DNA of 64,000 nt from Asanoa hainanensis. GTDB lineage: Bacteria > Actinomycetota > Actinomycetes > Mycobacteriales > Micromonosporaceae. The notes beneath the pieces are model-generated. The model searched no databases. It saw only the letters and a program-made list of their open reading frames with translations, and had not been told where the DNA came from. Positions 31,463 to 39,559 of the stretch are shown here, piece after piece; position 1 is the first letter of the stretch; every line of letters starts with the position of its first letter. A program made the translations under genes and the position numbers. The stretch covers positions 347,542 to 411,541 of the forward strand of contig NZ_FZPH01000004.1 of the NCBI RefSeq assembly GCF_900188485.1, read 5' to 3'.

Positions 31463-31696
31463 CTAGTCGACGATGTGGTCGAACTCGCCGTCGCGTACGC
31501 CGTCGAACATCGCGGTCATCTCCGCCGGAGTGAAGAGCAACGCCGGGCCTGCGGCGTCGCGCGAGTTGCGCACGGCGACCGTGCCGTCGGCCAGCCGGGC
31601 GAGCTCGACGCAGTTGCCCTGCGCTCCGCTGCGGCGGCTCTTCACCCAGGTCACGTCGCCGAGGTCGGGTGCGGCGACGCCATTCTTGATCTTCAT
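31463..31696 (-). CDS. DUF397 protein
   Basis: A 77-residue protein with the family signature 'WVKSRRSGAQGNCVELARL' followed by 'TVAVRNSRDAAGPALLFTPA' and 'EMTAMFDGVRDGEFD'. DUF397 proteins accompany DUF5753 regulators and modulate their binding or act as their partner. ATG 31696 was chosen because GAAGGTGG lies just upstream; GTG 31702 is the alternative. The promoter region upstream contains two TGCACGTGCA palindromes. Confidence 0.92.
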   Translation of the reverse strand: MKIKNGVAAPDLGDVTWVKSRRSGAQGNCVELARLADGTVAVRNSRDAAGPALLFTPAEMTAMFDGVRDGEFDHIVD

Positions 31697-31748
31697 GTCC
31701 ACCTTCGACGGTTGGGGTCAACGGGGGTCTTCCCGCGACCGGGAGCCT

Positions 31749-31875
31749 AATGCACGTGCATTCTCACGGGAAGATGCACGATCGCCTAAACATCCCGTGT
31801 GGAATGTCCACATTCGCAGCAGACGCCTCACGTGCGATCCCACGCGGGTTGGGACCAGGCGCATTTGCACGTGCA
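31749..31875. promoter_or_regulatory. Paired TGCACGTGCA palindromes in divergent promoter
   Basis: AATGCACGTGCATT (31749-31762) and TGCACGTGCA (31866-31875) lie 115 bp apart between the divergent DUF397 and diguanylate cyclase genes, with extra TGCAC/GTGCA half-sites at 31775-31779 and 31896-31900. They are candidate binding sites for the DUF5753 regulator. Confidence 0.6.
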
Positions 31876-31919
31876 TTTGCTCTTGCGACATGACCGTGCA
31901 CGCGAGGAAGATGCTCGAT

Positions 31920-33404
31920 ATGTCCCGCGATGGTGGTGGCCGGATGCCGAAGTCGCCCGGCCCCCGCGTGGACCAGGCGCTGCGCGTCACCGCCGTCGCC
32001 AGCCTGCTGCTGATCGCGTTGCTGGTCGTGGCCGGCGCACCGGGCCCGGCCACCGCCGTCCTGGTGCCGATTCCCTACGCGGCGTGCGCGGCCGTCTTCT
32101 TCCGGCGGGTGCGGTGCGGCGGCGTCCAGCAGGCGACCTGGGCCGCCGCCGGAGCCGCGATGGCCACCGCCGTCGCCGGCGCTGGCTGGGCGGCCCTTTC
32201 GCCCGGCGAGCCGATCCACACGTCGACCAGCGACGCCCTGGCGGTGGTCGGCTTCGTGCTGCTCTATCTGTTCGTCGGCCTGCTGCTGCGCTCGGACCGC
32301 CCGGTGTTCAACAGCGGCGTCTGGTTCGACGGCATCGTCGCCGGTCTGGGCATCGCCTCGTTCGCCTGCCTCGGCGCACCGGGCCGCGACAGCAACGGGC
32401 GCATCGGCGTACACCTGGCCGGTGTCCTGGTCTATCTGGTCCTGATCCTCCTGGTGGTCATCGGCGGCAGCCTCGGCGGCCGCCGGTTGAACCGCACCCA
32501 TGTGCTCGTGGTCGCCGCGTTCGGCGCCGCCAGCATCGCGGACGGCCTCGCGATGCTCGGTCACGCCGGCGGCACGCTCGCCGAACCCGGCTCGCTGGTG
32601 GTGCTCTCCCTCGCGCTGCCGGTGCTGCTGGCGTTCGCCCCCGTGGCGGCAACCCCTCGCCGTCGGTCCGACGCGGCGACCACGCCAACCATCGTGGGCT
32701 GGGCGACCCTCGCCGTGCCCGCATTCTTCGCGGTCAGCAGCGTGCTGCTGCTGGCCATCGGCCAGTCGGGCCGACTGCCGGCGCTGAGCACCACGCTGGC
32801 GGCCGCCTGCGTGCTGGCGGCGCTCGGCCGGGCCAGCCTGACCTTCCGGGAACTGCGCGACCTGCGCGACGTGCACCTGCAGGCCCGCACCGACGACCTG
32901 ACCGGGTTGCCGAACCGGCGGGCGCTCTACGAGCACCTGGACGCGCTCGCGACGCCGGCCACGCTGCTGCTGCTCGACCTCGACGGCTTCAAAGAGGTCA
33001 ACGACAGCATCGGCCACGCCGCGGGCGACCAGGTGCTGGCCCAGACGGCCGACCGCATCAAGGTGGTGCTCACGCCGCAGCAGGTGCTGGCCCGGCTGGG
33101 CGGCGACGAGTTCGCGATCCTGCTGCCCGGCGCCACCCTGGCCGAGGCCGCCGACCTGGCCTGGCGCATCCACGTGGCGGTGACCTGCCCGTCCCACCTC
33201 GGCGACAAGCAGATCCGGCTCGGGGTCAGCATCGGCGTCTCCGGCACGCATCTGGCCGACGCGGGCTCAGGCGAACTGCTGCGAACCGCGGACATCGCCA
33301 TGTACGTGGCCAAGCGGCGCGGTGGCGGCGTCGCGGCGTACGAGCCCCGCCCGGAGCCGACCCCCGAGCAGGTCGCGCCGCCGTCCGAGCTGAGCCCGAT
33401 CTGA
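31920..33404 (+). CDS. Membrane diguanylate cyclase (GGDEF)
   Basis: A 494-residue protein. The N-terminal about 310 residues contain roughly nine hydrophobic helices, a membrane sensor of unknown ligand. A short linker ('ELRDLRDVHLQARTD') leads to a GGDEF domain with 'DDLTGLPNRRAL', 'LLLLDLDGFKEVNDSIGHAA' and the intact active site 'RLGGDEF' (GGDEF at 394-398). The RxxD inhibitory site normally five residues before GGDEF is absent ('QQVL'), so product inhibition may be lost. It makes cyclic di-GMP, which controls actinomycete development. ATG 31920 has GAGGAAG 9 bases upstream. The upstream region carries TGCACGTGCA palindromes. Confidence 0.92.
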   Translation: MSRDGGGRMPKSPGPRVDQALRVTAVASLLLIALLVVAGAPGPATAVLVPIPYAACAAVFFRRVRCGGVQQATWAAAGAAMATAVAGAGWAALSPGEPIHTSTSDALAVVGFVLLYLFVGLLLRSDRPVFNSGVWFDGIVAGLGIASFACLGAPGRDSNGRIGVHLAGVLVYLVLILLVVIGGSLGGRRLNRTHVLVVAAFGAASIADGLAMLGHAGGTLAEPGSLVVLSLALPVLLAFAPVAATPRRRSDAATTPTIVGWATLAVPAFFAVSSVLLLAIGQSGRLPALSTTLAAACVLAALGRASLTFRELRDLRDVHLQARTDDLTGLPNRRALYEHLDALATPATLLLLDLDGFKEVNDSIGHAAGDQVLAQTADRIKVVLTPQQVLARLGGDEFAILLPGATLAEAADLAWRIHVAVTCPSHLGDKQIRLGVSIGVSGTHLADAGSGELLRTADIAMYVAKRRGGGVAAYEPRPEPTPEQVAPPSELSPI

Positions 33405-33410
33405 GCTGAG

Positions 33411-33929
33411 CTAGCGGCTCTGGCTCTGGCTCTGCTCCGCGAAGCGGGTGGCGAGCTCCCGCTGGGCGGCCGGTGGGTCGCGGAAGCCCTCGAACGTCCG
33501 CTCGTGCAGGTCCTCCGGGAAGATTCGCTCTCTGTCCGGCTGGTTGGCCGCCCCGTCTCCCGGGACCTCGACCGTGACCGGGTTCGTGCGGTGCACGGCG
33601 ACCGTCGAGGAGACGCCCAAAGCCTCGGCGAACGGGACGCCCTCTTCCCGGACCGAGCACAAGAGCGCGGTGTAGATGGTGGTGACGTCGGCCGCCGCGG
33701 TCGCGGTGACGGGGTCGACGCCGAAGGGCTCCGCGACGCACACCAGCGGTCCGTGGTAGGGGGGCAGCAACGCGGTCGCCGCCGCGCGATCGGTCTCGAA
33801 GGCGTCGACCACGACGGTCGCGAGCTCGGCGGCCAGGGCCGGTGGCAACGGCGCACGCTGCTCCGCTTCGCACGCGACGCAGGTCGCGGCGAGTGCCACA
33901 GCGATGGCGGCGCGCAGGACCCGGCTCAT
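33411..33929 (-). CDS. Putative exported protein of unknown function
   Basis: A 172-residue protein from ATG 33929 with a signal sequence 'VLRAAIAVALAATCVACEAE'; the cysteine at the end of a hydrophobic stretch is a possible, non-ideal lipobox. The mature domain is mixed, with two further cysteines ('LVCVAE', 'LLCSVRE') that may form a disulfide. The C-terminus ends in a Ser-Gln-Ser-Gln repeat. No family was recognised. It converges with the diguanylate cyclase gene. Confidence 0.7.
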   Translation of the reverse strand: MSRVLRAAIAVALAATCVACEAEQRAPLPPALAAELATVVVDAFETDRAAATALLPPYHGPLVCVAEPFGVDPVTATAAADVTTIYTALLCSVREEGVPFAEALGVSSTVAVHRTNPVTVEVPGDGAANQPDRERIFPEDLHERTFEGFRDPPAAQRELATRFAEQSQSQSR

Positions 33930-33988
33930 GACCGGCAACCTAAACAAATGAGTTGTCGCCCGGCAAGGGCGGCCTCGATGATGCGGCC

Positions 33989-34570
33989 ATGGCTACCTCT
34001 CGACGCGCCGACATGTTCACCGCGGACGGCAAACCCTCCGACGACGACCCACGGGAGCACGGGCCCTCGCTGGGCGACGAGCGCACCACGCTGGTCGAGG
34101 CCCTGCGCACCGCCCGCCTCACGCTGGAGATGAAGTGCGAAGGGCTGGACGCTGAGCAAATGGCGCGGCGGTCCGTCGAGCCGTCGACCATGTCGCTGCT
34201 CGGCATGGTGCGCCACCTGGCCGAGGTCGAACGGTCGACGTTCCGCACGATGATGGCCGGGCAGGACGTACCCCGCCTGTTCGTCTCCGACACCAACCGC
34301 GACGGCGACTTCGACGACGCTGTGGCCGACGCGAAGCTGGTCGAGGAGGCCTGGGACGCCTGGCGTGCGGAGGTCGACTTCTCGACGCGGTACGTGGCCG
34401 AGGCGCCGAGCCTCGACGTCACCGGTGACGACCCGCTGAACCAGCACGGCAGCGGCGGCGGAGCCATGTCGCTACGGGAGGCGCTGGTGGGCATGGTCTG
34501 GGAGTACGGCCGCCACATGGGCCACGTCGACCTGCTGCGCGAGCGAATCGACGGCCGCATCGGCCAGTGA
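33989..34570 (+). CDS. DinB/DUF664 family protein
   Basis: A 193-residue four-helix-bundle protein. Metal-ligand histidines are visible in 'MSLLGMVRHLAEVER' and 'YGRHMGHVDLLRERIDG'. The 'DAEQMARRSVEPSTMSLLG' segment is typical of DUF664, the actinobacterial DinB group related to mycothiol-dependent enzymes. It is probably a thiol transferase or hydrolase of unknown substrate. ATG 33989 was preferred over a TTG at 33953. It is followed 87 bp later by a lipase gene on the same strand. Confidence 0.9.
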   Translation: MATSRRADMFTADGKPSDDDPREHGPSLGDERTTLVEALRTARLTLEMKCEGLDAEQMARRSVEPSTMSLLGMVRHLAEVERSTFRTMMAGQDVPRLFVSDTNRDGDFDDAVADAKLVEEAWDAWRAEVDFSTRYVAEAPSLDVTGDDPLNQHGSGGGAMSLREALVGMVWEYGRHMGHVDLLRERIDGRIGQ

Positions 34571-34657
34571 GCAGAACCGGCAATCTTGCCGATGCGGAGG
34601 GATCGACGTTGTTCGCAGAATGCGTCGCACAGGTCCCCCGCACCCCGGAGGTTGTCC

Positions 34658-35329
34658 ATGCGTATCCACAAGCGACTGGCCGCCGCCTGCGCCGCGCTGG
34701 CCACCGCGGCCGCGTTGGTCGTCGCGCCGGCGCCCGCGCAGGCCGCCACCTCGACGCCCGTCATCTTCGTGCACGGCTACACCGGCAGTGCCAGCAACTG
34801 GACGACCGCGCTCAGCGTGTTCCGGGCCGGCGGGTTCAGCCGGCTCTACACGTACAACTACAACTGGGCCGGGTCCAACCAGGTCAGCGCGGCCGGGCTC
34901 GCCAGCTTCGTCAACCAGGTCAAGGCCCAGACCGGCCAGTCAAAGGTGGCGATCGTCAACCACTCGATGGGTGGCCTGGTGACCCGGTGGTACCTGGAGG
35001 AGCTCGGCGGCTCGGGCAACGTCAGCCACGTCGCGTCGCTCGCAGGGGCCAACCACGGCACGACGTTCGCCGGCGCCTGTCTGATCAACGTGTCGTGCAT
35101 CGAGATGTATCCGGGCTCGCTGTTCCTGCTCGACCTCGCCGACGGTGACGAGACGCCGGGCAGCGCCGCCTACCGCACCTGGTACTCCGCCTGCGACGGC
35201 GTCATCCTCCCGTACACGAGCACGCGGTTGACCGGCGCGACCAACACGAACCCGGGGTGCGTGACCCACCTCGGCTACCTCACGAACACGAGCGTCCTGA
35301 CCCAGGTCCGCAACTTCATCGCGGGTTAG
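34658..35329 (+). CDS. Secreted lipase/esterase (class 2 triacylglycerol lipase type)
   Basis: A 223-residue protein. A signal peptide (1-29, ending 'APAQAA') is followed by an alpha/beta hydrolase core: oxyanion segment 'PVIFVHGYTGSASNW', nucleophile Ser in 'IVNHSMGG', Asp in the 'DGVILPYTSTRL' region and a C-terminal His in 'CVTHLGYLTN'. Cysteine pairs suit extracellular life. This is the Streptomyces/Bacillus LipA-like small lipase group. ATG 34658 has GGAGG 7 bases upstream. A hairpin terminator follows at 35342-35375. Confidence 0.92.
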   Translation: MRIHKRLAAACAALATAAALVVAPAPAQAATSTPVIFVHGYTGSASNWTTALSVFRAGGFSRLYTYNYNWAGSNQVSAAGLASFVNQVKAQTGQSKVAIVNHSMGGLVTRWYLEELGGSGNVSHVASLAGANHGTTFAGACLINVSCIEMYPGSLFLLDLADGDETPGSAAYRTWYSACDGVILPYTSTRLTGATNTNPGCVTHLGYLTNTSVLTQVRNFIAG

Positions 35330-35341
35330 CGGGCAAACGCG

Positions 35342-35375
35342 GGGCGCGGCTCGTCGACATCGGCGGGCCGCGCCC
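35342..35375 (+). terminator. Terminator after lipase gene
   Basis: A 9-bp perfect stem (35342-35350 with 35367-35375) and a 16-base loop directly after the lipase stop. It overlaps the beginning of the truncated GNAT reading frame. Confidence 0.65.
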
Positions 35376-35377
35376 AG

Positions 35378-35662
35378 GTGCTCGGTGGGATCGCGTTGCG
35401 GCACCGGTACGACGACGACCTGGGCCAGATCGGCTACGGCATCCGCCCGTCGGCGCGCCGGCGCGGGCTGGCGAGCTGGGCCCTGGCCGAGATGCTGCGG
35501 GAGGCCCGCACCACGCTGGGCCTGGACCGCGTCCTGATCCCCTGTCTCGCCGACAACGTGGCCTCGGCCCGCACGATCGAACGCAACGGCGGCGTGCTCG
35601 AAGGCATCCGGGAGACCGGGGATGTGCGGGTACGGCGCTACTGGATCACACTGACCGCTTAG
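35378..35662 (+). pseudogene. Truncated GNAT N-acetyltransferase
   Basis: 94 residues that match only the C-terminal half of a GNAT acetyltransferase: strand 'LGGIALRHRY', acetyl-CoA loop 'IGYGIRPSARRRGLASWALA', then 'CLADNVASARTIERNGGVLE'. The N-terminal half, with the first strands and substrate site, is missing. The same frame runs back through the lipase terminator to the lipase stop with no start codon and no ribosome site. It is therefore most likely a remnant left by a deletion that joined it to the lipase gene. It converges with the lipoprotein gene. Confidence 0.75.
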
Positions 35663-36196
35663 CAGACGTCGGCGCCGAACTCCAGCTGGAGGCGCCAGGT
35701 GCGGCCGGCGGACGTGATGTCGACGGGCAGGCAGACCGGGCCGCGGATGGCGATGCCGCCGGCGAAGTCCGAGTCTCCGTCCGGGCTCGTCGGGCACGCG
35801 ACGAACCTGACGCTGTGGTCGCTGCCGGGCGAGTAGGTCAGCTTGGCGCGGTCGCGGTAGGCGGCCGGGATCGTCACCGTCGCCTCGGTGCCGGCGCGCA
35901 GGAGCAGGGCAATCTTGTACGGCCGGTGGCCGGTCGCGTCGGCGTCGCGCGGAGGTTCCAGGGGGTCGCCGAAGTCATAGTCCAGCGATGCGAGTGTCAC
36001 GGGGCCGGCCTGCGGCTCACTGGCCGCCGCCGCGCCGACTTCCACCGAGGACGCGCAGTCACGAACCCCCCACGGGGGCCGTCGTCGTCGGGGCGGCCGG
36101 CACGGAGCGCTGCGGCACCGGGCTGGGCGGCACAGGCGGCGGCGCGGGCGTGCACCCGGCGAGCAGCAGCAGCGGTAAGGCCCAGGCGCCGCGCAT
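35659..36196 (-). pseudogene. Lipoprotein gene with single-base frameshift
   Basis: From ATG 36196 the frame encodes a lipoprotein signal 'MRGAWALPLLLLAGC' (lipobox, Cys15) and a Pro/Thr linker, then stops at 36061 after 45 residues. The body continues one frame over as 'VRDCASSVEVGAAAA' and on to residue-rich beta sequence ending 'WRLQLEFGADVC' at 35659. The switch point is a run of six G on the coding strand (36066-36071); five G would restore one open frame of about 178 residues. It starts 8 bp after the LacI stop. The cause may be a true mutation, a phase-variable tract or a sequencing error. The mature domain is unrecognised. Confidence 0.72.
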
Positions 36197-36203
36197 CACC
36201 GCG

Positions 36204-37202
36204 TCACCGGTCCGGTGGGAACGTGCTGGCGCGTTCGACGAGCGTGGCCGGCACGCGCTCCACGCGCGGGTCCGGCGACGCCGGCGACAGGGCCAGGGAC
36301 ATCGCCTGGGCGCCCATGTCGGCCAGCGGCAGCCGGATCGTCGTCAGGGCCGGTGTGACGTCGCGGGCGATCGGCATGTCGTCGAAGCCGATCACGCTGA
36401 CGCGGCGGTCGACGTCGCGCAGGAAGGCCAGGGCGCCGACCGCCATCGAGTCGTTGAGGGCGGCGATCGCGGTCAGCCGGGGGTGGGTGGACAGCAGGTC
36501 TCCAGTCGCGGCGGCTCCGCTGTCGCGGTCGAAGTCCGCGTACGCGACCTTCGGTGCCGGGCGGCCGTGCGTGCGGGCGGCGCGCCGGAGGCCGGTCAGC
36601 CGGTCCGTGGTGGTGGTGAGGTTGCGCGGGCCGGCGATGACGCCGATGTCCCGGTGGCCCAGCGCGTAGAGGTGCTCGCCCGCCATGAAACCGCCGGACT
36701 CGTTGTCGGGGACCACCGCGTCGCCGGTGCGGTCGTGCCGGCCGATGACCGCGACCCGGCCGCCGCTGAGCTCGTAGGCCCGCAGCTTGCCCCGCAGGGA
36801 ACGGGCGAAGGCCACGTCGTGGTAGCCCGAGCCGGCCAGCACCATCGCCGCCACCTGGTGGGCGCGGAGCAGCTCCACGTAGTCGAGCTCCCGGGCCGGG
36901 TCGCGGTAGGTGTTGCAGATGATGACGAGCCGGCCGTCGGTGGTGGCGACCCGTTGCAGGCCGCGGGTGATCTCGGCGAAGTAGGGGTCGGAGACGTCGT
37001 GGACGACCACGCCCACGGCGGTGCGACCGGACCCGGCGAGCTGCCGGGCATGTGCGTTGGGCACGTAGTGCAGGTCGGCGACCGCGGCCTCGACCCGGTC
37101 GCGCAGGGCAGCGCTGACCGGCTTGCTGCTCCCGTTGATGATGCGCGATGCGGTCGCCGTCGAGACGCCCGCCCGGCGCGCGACGTCGTCCAGCGTGGCC
37201 AC
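36204..37202 (-). CDS. LacI-family regulator of the DUF993/PmoA-like operon
   Basis: A 332-residue protein with the LacI headpiece 'ATLDDVARRAGVSTATASRI' and hinge 'NAHARQLAGSGRTAVGVVVH', then a periplasmic-binding-protein-like sensor domain ('ALNDSMAVGALAFLRD', 'VSVIGFDDMPIA'). It is divergent from the oxidoreductase-led operon at 37290. The palindrome at 37258-37275 between them is the likely operator. The inducer is presumably the sugar handled by that operon. The GTG start at 37202 lacks a strong ribosome site. Confidence 0.93.
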   Translation of the reverse strand: MATLDDVARRAGVSTATASRIINGSSKPVSAALRDRVEAAVADLHYVPNAHARQLAGSGRTAVGVVVHDVSDPYFAEITRGLQRVATTDGRLVIICNTYRDPARELDYVELLRAHQVAAMVLAGSGYHDVAFARSLRGKLRAYELSGGRVAVIGRHDRTGDAVVPDNESGGFMAGEHLYALGHRDIGVIAGPRNLTTTTDRLTGLRRAARTHGRPAPKVAYADFDRDSGAAATGDLLSTHPRLTAIAALNDSMAVGALAFLRDVDRRVSVIGFDDMPIARDVTPALTTIRLPLADMGAQAMSLALSPASPDPRVERVPATLVERASTFPPDR

Positions 37203-37257
37203 GTCGAGATCATACGGGAAAGCCCTTGCCTCAACCCATCCCGATGGATACGTTGCC

Positions 37258-37275
37258 CAGGAAAGCGCTTACCTG
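37258..37275. promoter_or_regulatory. LacI operator
   Basis: CAGGAAAGCGCTTACCTG is an 18-bp palindrome with 16 matching positions around the LacI-type centre AAGCGCTT. It is 14 bp upstream of the oxidoreductase start. A weaker related sequence, GGGAAAGCCCTTGCC, lies at 37216-37230 next to the LacI start. Confidence 0.75.
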
Positions 37276-37289
37276 GGGAGGTCAAGGTC

Positions 37290-38441
37290 GTGGATCGCAG
37301 AACCATCGGGATCGTCCTCAACGGGGTGACCGGCCGGATGGGCTACCGCCAGCATCTGGTCCGCTCACTGCTCGCGATCCGCGAGGGCGGTGGCCTCCCG
37401 CTGCGGGACGGCACGCTGCTCTGGCCCGAGCCCATCCTGGTCGGGCGCGACGACGCCCGCCTGCGGGCCATCGCCGACCGGCACGGCCTGACGCGGTGGA
37501 CCACCGACCTGGGCGCGGCGCTGGCCCGCCCCGACGTCGAGATCTACTTCGACGCGCAGGTGACCAACGCCCGGGAGAAGGCGATCCGGGCGGCCGTGGC
37601 GGCCGGCAAGCACATCTACACCGAGAAGCCGACCGCCGGCGACCTGGCCGGCGCGGTCGAGCTCGCCCGGCTGGCCGACGCGGCCGGCGTGAAGCACGGC
37701 GTCGTGCAGGACAAGCTGTTCCTGCCCGGCCTGCGCAAGCTCGACCGGCTGGTCAAGGGCGGCTTCTTCGGCCGCATCCTGAGCATCCGCGGCGAGTTCG
37801 GCTACTGGGTCTTCGAAGGCGACTGGCAGCCGGCCCAGCGTCCATCGTGGAACTATCGCACGGCCGACGGCGGCGGCATCACGGTCGACATGTTCCCGCA
37901 CTGGCACTACGTGCTGGAGCAGATCTTCGCGCCCGTCCGGGCCGTCACCGCGCACGTCACCACCCACATCCCGCGCCGCTGGGACGAGTCCGGCCAGGCC
38001 TACGAGGCGACGGCCGACGACGCGGCCTACGGCATCTTCGAGCTCGAGGGCGGCGTCGTCGCCCAGATCAACTCCTCGTGGGCCGTCCGGGTCTACCGCG
38101 ACGAGCTGGTCGAGTTCCAGGTCGACGGCACCGAGGGCAGCGCGGTCGCCGGGCTGCGCAACTGCCGGATCCAGCACCGCTCGACCACCCCCAAGCCGGT
38201 CTGGAACCCCGACCTGCCGGCCACCGAGCAGTTCCGCGAGCAGTGGCAGGTGGTCCCCGACAACGAGGAGTTCCGCAACGGCTTCCAGGAGCAGTGGGAG
38301 CTGTTCCTGCGGCATGTGGTCGAGGACGCCCCGTACACCTGGGATCTCTGGGCCGGCGCCCGCGGCGTGCAGCTCGCCGAGCTCGGCGCCCAATCGGCCC
38401 GCGAGGGCCGGCGTCTCGAGGTCCCGGAGCTTCAGCCGTGA
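37290..38441 (+). CDS. Gfo/Idh/MocA oxidoreductase
   Basis: A 383-residue NAD(P)-dependent dehydrogenase. The Rossmann part holds 'IGIVLNGVTGRMGYRQHLVR', and the 'GKHIYTEKPTAGDLAGAVEL' motif contains the EKP signature (Glu-Lys-Pro). The C-terminal domain includes 'ADGGGITVDMFPHWHYVLEQ', with the Asp and His typical of the active site. It oxidises or reduces a sugar or cyclitol; the substrate is unknown. The GTG at 37290 has GGGGAGG 9 bases upstream. It is the first of four genes joined by 4-base overlaps, under LacI control. Confidence 0.9.
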   Translation: MDRRTIGIVLNGVTGRMGYRQHLVRSLLAIREGGGLPLRDGTLLWPEPILVGRDDARLRAIADRHGLTRWTTDLGAALARPDVEIYFDAQVTNAREKAIRAAVAAGKHIYTEKPTAGDLAGAVELARLADAAGVKHGVVQDKLFLPGLRKLDRLVKGGFFGRILSIRGEFGYWVFEGDWQPAQRPSWNYRTADGGGITVDMFPHWHYVLEQIFAPVRAVTAHVTTHIPRRWDESGQAYEATADDAAYGIFELEGGVVAQINSSWAVRVYRDELVEFQVDGTEGSAVAGLRNCRIQHRSTTPKPVWNPDLPATEQFREQWQVVPDNEEFRNGFQEQWELFLRHVVEDAPYTWDLWAGARGVQLAELGAQSAREGRRLEVPELQP

Positions 38442-39559
38442 CCACCGTGCGCCTGCCCGACGGCCCGTTCACCTTCAGCGGCGCCGGGGCTTCATTCGCG
38501 AAGGAAAAGTTCACGAGCCGCATCGCGTACGCCGCCGCGCACGTCGTCGCCGACCCGCTGGCCGACAACACCCCCGGCCGGCCGGCCGCGCTCGACTGGG
38601 AAGCCACCCTGGCCTTCCGCCACCACCTGTGGTCGCACGGCTTCGGGGTGGCCGAGGCGATGGACACCGCGCAGCGCGGCATGGGCCTCGACTACGCGGC
38701 CACGCGCGAGCTGATCCGGCGCAGCACCCGCGAGGCGGCCGGGCCGATCGTGGCCGGGGTCGCCACCGACCAGCTCGCGCCGGGGCCGGCCACCCTCGAC
38801 GAGGTGCGCAAGGCGTATGCCGAGCAACTGCACGACGTCCAGGCTGCGGGCGCTACGCCGGTGCTGATGTGCAGCCGCCACCTCGCCGCAGCCGCCCGGC
38901 ACGGCGACGAATACCTCGACGTCTACGGCGAGCTGTTGGGCCAGTCCGACGGCCCGGTGGTGCTGCACTGGCTCGGCGAGATGTTCGACCCGGCTCTGGC
39001 GGGCTACTGGGGCGCCGACCCGGTGGCCACCGTGCTCGCGCTGATCGGCGCGCACACCGCGAAGGTCGACGGCATCAAGGTGTCGCTGCTCGACGCGGAT
39101 TTCGAGGTCGACCTGCGGCGCAGGCTCCCCTCGGGCGTCAAGCTCTACACCGGCGACGACTTCCACTACCCGCAGCTCATCAAGGGCGACGCCGAGGGCT
39201 TCTCGCACGCGCTGCTGGGCATCTTCGCCGCGATCGCGGCACCGGCGGCGGCCGCCCTGCGCGCGCTCGACCAGGGCGACGACGACGCGTACGACGAGAT
39301 CTTCGGGCCCACGGTGCCGCTGGCCCGGCACGTGTTCGGCGCGCCCACCTTCTACTACAAGACCGGCATCGTGTTCCTCGCTTGGCTGGCCGGCCACCAG
39401 AGCCATTTCACGATGGTCGGCGGCCTGCAGAACGGCCGGTCGCCGCAGCACCTCGCGACCCTGATCCGGCTGGCCGACGCGGCCGGCGTGCTCCCTGACG
39501 CCGACCTGGCCGCTTCGCGCGCGAGAGCGTGGCTGACCACCGTGGGGGTGGCCCAATGA
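38438..39559 (+). CDS. DUF993 family protein (DapA-like barrel)
   Basis: A 373-residue protein with the features of DUF993, a TIM-barrel family related to dihydrodipicolinate synthase/aldolases: 'LDWEATLAFRHHLWSHGFGV', 'VLMCSRHLAAAARHGDEY' and 'HTAKVDGIKVSLLDADFEVD', where the lysine of 'VDGIKVSLL' could be the Schiff-base residue. A retro-aldol or dehydratase role on a keto-sugar acid is an inference. The GTG overlaps the oxidoreductase stop (GTGA). Its fixed neighbourhood with Gfo/Idh/MocA and isomerase genes points to a sugar catabolic path not yet described in detail. Confidence 0.85.
   Translation: MTTVRLPDGPFTFSGAGASFAKEKFTSRIAYAAAHVVADPLADNTPGRPAALDWEATLAFRHHLWSHGFGVAEAMDTAQRGMGLDYAATRELIRRSTREAAGPIVAGVATDQLAPGPATLDEVRKAYAEQLHDVQAAGATPVLMCSRHLAAAARHGDEYLDVYGELLGQSDGPVVLHWLGEMFDPALAGYWGADPVATVLALIGAHTAKVDGIKVSLLDADFEVDLRRRLPSGVKLYTGDDFHYPQLIKGDAEGFSHALLGIFAAIAAPAAAALRALDQGDDDAYDEIFGPTVPLARHVFGAPTFYYKTGIVFLAWLAGHQSHFTMVGGLQNGRSPQHLATLIRLADAAGVLPDADLAASRARAWLTTVGVAQ

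Noticed and set aside
31764..33251. A 495-residue minus-strand frame opposite the GGDEF gene
   Set aside because: The plus frame has clear GGDEF motifs and TM helices; the minus frame is low-complexity Gln/Gly/Arg.
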